A stretch of 45,689 nucleotides of DNA from Gemmatimonadota bacterium (GTDB lineage Bacteria; Gemmatimonadota; Gemmatimonadetes; Gemmatimonadales; Gemmatimonadaceae), in contig CANHJV010000010.1 of the NCBI GenBank assembly GCA_947461225.1, positions 1 to 45,689 of the forward strand, given 5' to 3'. The position numbers and the translations under genes were made by a program. The notes beneath the pieces were generated by a model. It saw only the letters and a list, made by a program, of their open reading frames with translations. It did no database searches and had not been told where the DNA came from. Below, in pieces: positions 42,045 to 45,689 of the stretch. Position 1 is the stretch's first letter. Each line of letters opens with the position of its first letter.

Positions 42045-43307
42045 ATGATCATGAAGAAGATCCAACGCGCGGTTACGCGCACCTTGGCAGGCACCACGCT
42101 GGTCCTGGGCGCAGCCGCCTGTTCCGACCAATTCCTGCAGGTTACCAACCCGAACGTCATCGACGCCGCCACGGTCGATCCGACGTCGGCGGGTGCCACG
42201 CTCGCCGCGTCCGCACAGCAGAATTTTGCCACGGCGCTCGGCTGGCTCTCGATGTACAGCGGATATTTCACGAACGAAGTCAACGTGTCGGACACCTTCC
42301 CGACGCGTAACGAGTTCGGCTTCCGCACCGTCTCCGATCTGAACGGCTCGTTGAATTCGGATGTCTGGGCACCGATCTCCTTGGCGACGGCCTCGGCGAA
42401 GACGGTCCTCGACCTCACGCTGCCGAACCCGACCACCAACATCAGCCTCGCGCGCGCCGCCACGTTCCGCGGCTTCTCGATCCTGATGATGGCCACGGAC
42501 TTCTGCACCGGCTCGCTGTCGTCGGGCCCGGAACTGACCACCGCGCAGCTGCTCGACTCGGCGACGTTCTGGTTCACGCGTGGCAGCGACGTCGGTAAGG
42601 CCAACGGGACGGCCGACGGTCTCGCGCTGTCCAACGCGGCGCTCGTCGGCCGCGCGCGTGCCAAGCTCCAGAAGGGTGACAACGCAGGGGCGGCGGCCGA
42701 TGCGGCGCTGGTTCCGGCGGGCTTCGAGTACAACATGCGCTACACAGACGATGCCAACAGCCGCACGCGTCTGTCGAACCGCCTGTACCAGTTCAGCTTC
42801 GACCGCGGCGCCATCAGCGTTGCGCCGTGGTATCGTCAGACCGATCCGCGCGTTCCGTTCCGGGCGCCGGGGTCGGGCACCGCGGTCGGCCAGGACGCCG
42901 TCCCGGGCGGGTTCTTCCAGCAGGCGAAGTTCACGGGCTATGCCTCGAGCATCCGCCTCGCCTCGAAGCTCGAAGCGGACTATATCGCCGCCGAAGCCTC
43001 GGCCAACACGGCCACGCAGCTCACGCTGATCAACGCGCGTCGTACGGCCAACAACCAGGCGGCCTACGCGGGCGCCATGGATGCGGCCAGCGTGAAGACC
43101 GAGCTGTTCAACCAGCGTGCCCTCGAGTTCTACCTCGAAGGCAAGCGTCTCGCCGACTTCCGTCGCTCGCCGGCGTCGACCGCGACGACGGTGACGGCCA
43201 CCGGCCAGCCGTACTTCAAGCCCGGCTACGCCAACACGGGCTCGCAGACGTGCTACCCGCTGCCGCGTACCGAGCGGGACAACAACCCGAACATGGCCGG
43301 CAAGTAA
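42045..43307 (+). CDS. SusD/RagB-family surface lipoprotein
   Basis: Surface lipoprotein of 420 residues that would sit as a lid on the SusC barrel and bind the substrate. The lipobox is in LGAAACSDQFLQVTNPNVID, the text right after the Cys being typical of SusD proteins. Helical TPR-like units follow, and RALEFYLEGKRLADFRRSP near the end matches the conserved ExxRxxDxxR type ending. ATG codons at 42045 and 42051 are both possible starts; the second gives the neater signal peptide MKKIQRAV. Somewhat short for the family (often 450-550). Ends the operon at a canonical terminator. Confidence 0.92.
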   Translation: MIMKKIQRAVTRTLAGTTLVLGAAACSDQFLQVTNPNVIDAATVDPTSAGATLAASAQQNFATALGWLSMYSGYFTNEVNVSDTFPTRNEFGFRTVSDLNGSLNSDVWAPISLATASAKTVLDLTLPNPTTNISLARAATFRGFSILMMATDFCTGSLSSGPELTTAQLLDSATFWFTRGSDVGKANGTADGLALSNAALVGRARAKLQKGDNAGAAADAALVPAGFEYNMRYTDDANSRTRLSNRLYQFSFDRGAISVAPWYRQTDPRVPFRAPGSGTAVGQDAVPGGFFQQAKFTGYASSIRLASKLEADYIAAEASANTATQLTLINARRTANNQAAYAGAMDAASVKTELFNQRALEFYLEGKRLADFRRSPASTATTVTATGQPYFKPGYANTGSQTCYPLPRTERDNNPNMAGK

Positions 43308-43332
43308 GCCTGCTCCATGTGGGATGGTAGGG

Positions 43333-43368
43333 AAAACGGGCGCCGGGGAATCCCTCGGCGCCCGTTTT
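43333..43368 (+). terminator. Rho-independent terminator after the SusC/SusD operon
   Basis: Perfect 13-bp stem AAAACGGGCGCCG with CGGCGCCCGTTTT, a 10-nt loop, and the T-run at the end of the stem. The clearest intrinsic terminator in the window. Confidence 0.9.
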
Positions 43369-43421
43369 GCCATTCCCCCAAAACCGTCAAGACTTCCTGA
43401 CACTCATGCTGTAAATAATGG

Positions 43422-43450
43422 TTGACAGTCCAGTAAACCGACCGCAGCTT
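43422..43450 (+). promoter_or_regulatory. Putative promoter of the carotenoid genes
   Basis: TTGACA (43422-43427), 17-bp spacer, CAGCTT (43445-43450). A perfect sigma70 -35 with optimal spacing and the recurrent AGCTT-type -10. Transcription would begin near 43456, where a 67-codon ORF has its ATG. Confidence 0.55.
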
Positions 43451-43455
43451 ATCTT

Positions 43456-43659
43456 ATGTCGATCCATCGGATCAACGACACTCGCACTGTGCCGGCGCGG
43501 ACAGGAACCTGTCCTCGTTTTCTGCGTTCATACGGCGAGAGCGTTATGCTCCCGTTGTCCGACCCGCGGCCGAAGTCATCCCGCCTGACCACCGTTTCGA
43601 TGAGTTTCCGTCCCGGCATGAGTCCTACAACGCAGCAGTTGCTGCTCACGGTAGCATGA
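43456..43659 (+). CDS. Possible 67-aa leader ORF upstream of phytoene synthase
   Basis: ATG 5 nt after the CAGCTT element; it would be a leaderless or nearly leaderless start. It ends in an ATGA overlap with the phytoene synthase start at 43656. The protein (MSIHRINDTRTVPARTGTCP...) has no recognisable domain and an Arg/Ser/Pro-rich composition typical of chance ORFs. It may be a coupling leader, or simply the 5' untranslated region; the otherwise gene-free stretch 43308-43655 holds only the terminator and this promoter. Confidence 0.25.
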   Translation: MSIHRINDTRTVPARTGTCPRFLRSYGESVMLPLSDPRPKSSRLTTVSMSFRPGMSPTTQQLLLTVA

Positions 43660-44639
43660 TCGTGAACGCGTCTCTGGACGACGCGTCCGAATGCGCCCGG
43701 ATCACGATGGTCCACGCGCGCACCTTCTCGCTGGCGAGCAAGCTGCTCCCCGCGACGAAGCGCCGTGCGGCCTACGCGCTGTACGCGTTCTGTCGGATCG
43801 CTGACGACCTGGTCGATCAGGCGGACCACGACAATGTGGCCGAGTTGGCCATCCAGCTCGACGCCTACCGGAATCAGCTGCAATCCGCCCTCGACGGGCG
43901 CCCAAGCGGGCCGATCTTCCGTGAGGTAGCGTGGGTCGCCCGCGAGTACGAGGTGTCCCCCGCCCCGCTCTTCGAGCTGCTCGATGGCGTGCGACGTGAC
44001 CTCGAGGCGCACACCTATGGCACGTGGCTCGAGCTCGAGCAGTACTGCGAAGGCGTCGCGAGCTCCGTCGGCGAGATGTGCACGTACGTGTTTGGCGTCC
44101 CGACCGGCCCGACCATGCGCACCCAGGCCATCCAGTACGCCCGGACGCTCGGCACGGCGATGCAGCTCACCAACATCCTGCGCGATGTCGGCGAGGACGC
44201 CCAGCGAGGCCGCTGCTACTTGCCGGCGGAGGACATGGCCCGGTTCGGCTTGACGCCGCAGGACGTGCTGACGCGTGGCCCCGAATTGGCGCGCGACGCC
44301 GGGTGGGCGCCGCTTATGGCGTATGAAGTCAGCCGGGCTCGCGCCTTATATGCCGCGGCGCTGCCCGGGATCGCGTTACTCGACGTCGACGCCCAGCGCT
44401 GTGCGGCCGCCTGTGCGAACGGCTATGCCGGGATCTTGACGGCTATTGAAGCGCAAAATTACGACACCATTTCTACCCGCGCGCGTATTGGTCGCTTAGC
44501 GCGCGTGGGCATCCTCTGGAACGCCTGGCGATATCGCGCGCCGGCGCCTGATCTCTCCGCCTTGGGACACGGTCCGCGGATCGTGTGGGAACCCAATGCG
44601 GTGGCTTCAAATGCCGATTCCCTGATCCGACTGGCCTGA
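43656..44639 (+). CDS. crtB: Phytoene/squalene synthase family protein
   Basis: Condenses two prenyl diphosphates; with the carotenoid gene next door, probably geranylgeranyl diphosphate to phytoene. It is 327 residues. The two Asp-rich metal-binding motifs are ADDLVDQAD and NILRDVGEDAQRGRCYLP, and YALYAFCRIADD, EYEVSPAPLFELLDGVRRDL and YCEGVASSVGEM are family blocks. No strong ribosome-binding site precedes the ATG, so initiation may depend on coupling to the short ORF upstream. The next gene starts 13 nt after the stop. Confidence 0.93.
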   Translation: MIVNASLDDASECARITMVHARTFSLASKLLPATKRRAAYALYAFCRIADDLVDQADHDNVAELAIQLDAYRNQLQSALDGRPSGPIFREVAWVAREYEVSPAPLFELLDGVRRDLEAHTYGTWLELEQYCEGVASSVGEMCTYVFGVPTGPTMRTQAIQYARTLGTAMQLTNILRDVGEDAQRGRCYLPAEDMARFGLTPQDVLTRGPELARDAGWAPLMAYEVSRARALYAAALPGIALLDVDAQRCAAACANGYAGILTAIEAQNYDTISTRARIGRLARVGILWNAWRYRAPAPDLSALGHGPRIVWEPNAVASNADSLIRLA

Positions 44640-44652
44640 GGGGGCTCCACGT

Positions 44653-45618
44653 ATGACTGCTTCGACCGACCTTCGGGATGCTCTGAAGGACGCCTCGCCG
44701 TCCACGCTGTTCAAGATCGCCGGGCTGACGCTCCTGGGCCACGCGTTTTTCAGCGCGTTCTCGGCGTTCGCGTTCGCGACCTTCCTGGTGCCGCCGTATC
44801 CGGAGTGGCTGCAGACCGCGCAGAACCAGAAGGTCATGGCCGTGGGGTTCGCCTACGGCGGGGCCACCACGGTCACGCTGGGTGCCATTGCGGGGCTCGC
44901 ATTTCTCGCCCATTGCATCGGGAACCGGCTCGCCCTCCAAGTATTTTTCGTGTCGTTCGTTCTGGCCTTCATTTCCGAATACGCCGGCACGGTCACCGAC
45001 TATCCGTTTGGCGCGTACGAGTACACCAGTCAGCTGGGCTACAAGATGTTCGGCCGAGTGCCGTTCAATATTCCGACGTCGTGGTTCTACATGCTGGTGG
45101 CGTCGCTCGCGATCTGCGGTCGATTCCTGCCCGCCAAGGACGACAGTACATCCAAGTGGTACTGGGCGCTCATGGGCGGACTCGTGCTCACGGCATGGGA
45201 CGTGTCCATGGACCCGGCGATGGTAAAGACCAATCATTGGTTCTGGCAGATGGGCTCCCTGTCCGATCGCTCAGCCTTTGAGCAGTTCATCGGAAAGCCG
45301 CTCTTCTTCGGCATGCCCATCACGAACTGGCTCGGCTGGCTGCTCACGGGCATCATCGTGGCGCGTGTGATGCTCGCCATCGTGCCGCCGAGCACGTGGT
45401 CGGCCAAGATTTCGCCACATCGTCTGCCGATCACGCTGTACGCCGTGAACGGATTGCTCCCGCTCGCCATCTGCTTCCGGCAGGATATGGTACTGGCCGG
45501 CGTGCTGGGCACGATTGCCATGGCCATTCCGCTCTGGGCCGCCCTGCGGAACGACCCGCGGCCGATCGGCACCGCTGGTACGTCGCCGATGGCGCGCGTC
45601 GCGGTCTCGGGCCGCTGA
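44653..45618 (+). CDS. cruF: CruF-like carotenoid biosynthesis membrane protein
   Basis: Integral membrane protein of 321 residues, about seven hydrophobic segments, matching the CruF/bisanhydrobacterioruberin hydratase family (DUF422) that adds water across the end double bond of acyclic carotenoids. Diagnostic stretches: SEYAGTVTDYPFGAYEYTSQLG, VPFNIPTSWFYMLVASLAI, ALMGGLVLTAWDVSMDPAMV and GKPLFFGMPITNWLGWLLTG. Gemmatimonas makes a carotenoid with 2,2'-dihydroxylated, glycosylated ends (oscillol type), whose path needs such a hydratase, which fits crtB-cruF here. The last 71 bp of the window after this gene hold nothing I can identify. Confidence 0.85.
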   Translation: MTASTDLRDALKDASPSTLFKIAGLTLLGHAFFSAFSAFAFATFLVPPYPEWLQTAQNQKVMAVGFAYGGATTVTLGAIAGLAFLAHCIGNRLALQVFFVSFVLAFISEYAGTVTDYPFGAYEYTSQLGYKMFGRVPFNIPTSWFYMLVASLAICGRFLPAKDDSTSKWYWALMGGLVLTAWDVSMDPAMVKTNHWFWQMGSLSDRSAFEQFIGKPLFFGMPITNWLGWLLTGIIVARVMLAIVPPSTWSAKISPHRLPITLYAVNGLLPLAICFRQDMVLAGVLGTIAMAIPLWAALRNDPRPIGTAGTSPMARVAVSGR

Positions 45619-45689
45619 TGCCGCCTCGGACCGGCTGCCGTTCGGGCACCGTCACCGCGGCCCATGCGTTAACCTCAAGAATAACGTGA

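Noticed and set aside
42027-43403. 458-aa ORF antisense to the SusD gene
   Set aside because: Shadow frame running through the terminator hairpin; no motif.

Overview
The window is high-GC chromosomal DNA with bacterial gene density. Its gene complement points to the phylum Gemmatimonadota, close to Gemmatimonas: SusC/SusD-type and other TonB-dependent outer-membrane proteins in a high-GC Gram-negative background, many lipoproteins, a crtB-cruF carotenoid pair, and a large phosphate/polyphosphate locus. The type species G. aurantiaca is an orange, polyphosphate-accumulating bacterium. This assignment is inference; no rRNA gene is present.

Layout. 1-6.2 kb: the 3' end of lon, a minus-strand run trmH-like > prepilin peptidase > lipoprotein metallopeptidase > DUF445, and an M48 lipoprotein protease. 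6.2-11.6 kb: a minus-strand, ATGA-coupled purine operon (double-module surface nucleotidase > 95-aa unknown > adenosine deaminase > purine nucleoside phosphorylase), which can turn extracytoplasmic nucleotides into purine bases and phosphate. 11.8-15.6 kb: uridine kinase, a PhoB/PhoR-like two-component pair, and a convergent sirtuin. 15.7-32.1 kb: a phosphate island with a TonB-dependent receptor, a beta-helix-like lipoprotein, a small lipoprotein, pstS-pstC-pstA-pstB1-pstB2-phoU-ppx, then the convergent operon DUF47 (PhoU-like)-pit-ppk1. 32.4-36.0 kb: dnaK and htrA. 36.1-38.8 kb: tRNA-Leu(TAG), an FmdB-like protein, a dipeptide epimerase, and a sarcosine-oxidase-like flavoenzyme. 39.0-43.3 kb: a SusC/SusD pair. 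43.4-45.6 kb: phytoene synthase and a CruF-like carotenoid enzyme.

The most interesting signal is in the phosphate island. Four places carry the same 11-bp-phased direct repeat, a PHO-box-like element with first half-site GTGACRS, linker ARYC and second half-site GTKRCMS. They lie upstream of the TonB receptor, upstream of the beta-helix lipoprotein, across the pstS stop codon before pstC, and (on the minus strand) upstream of DUF47-pit-ppk1. At two of them an AGCTT-type -10 element starts exactly 20 nt after the third, degenerate half-site. I infer one PhoB-like regulon covering outer-membrane capture, inner-membrane import, signalling, and polyphosphate synthesis and breakdown. The TonB receptor and its partner lipoprotein are the least characterised part and could be a dedicated outer-membrane phosphate or phosphoester uptake system.

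A recurring TAGCTT/CAGCTT/AAGCTT hexamer sits where a -10 box would be expected before at least six transcription units. For two genes (pstC and the double nucleotidase) it lies exactly 6 nt before the ATG, suggesting leaderless mRNAs. No rRNA gene, CRISPR array, insertion sequence, integrase or prophage was seen.
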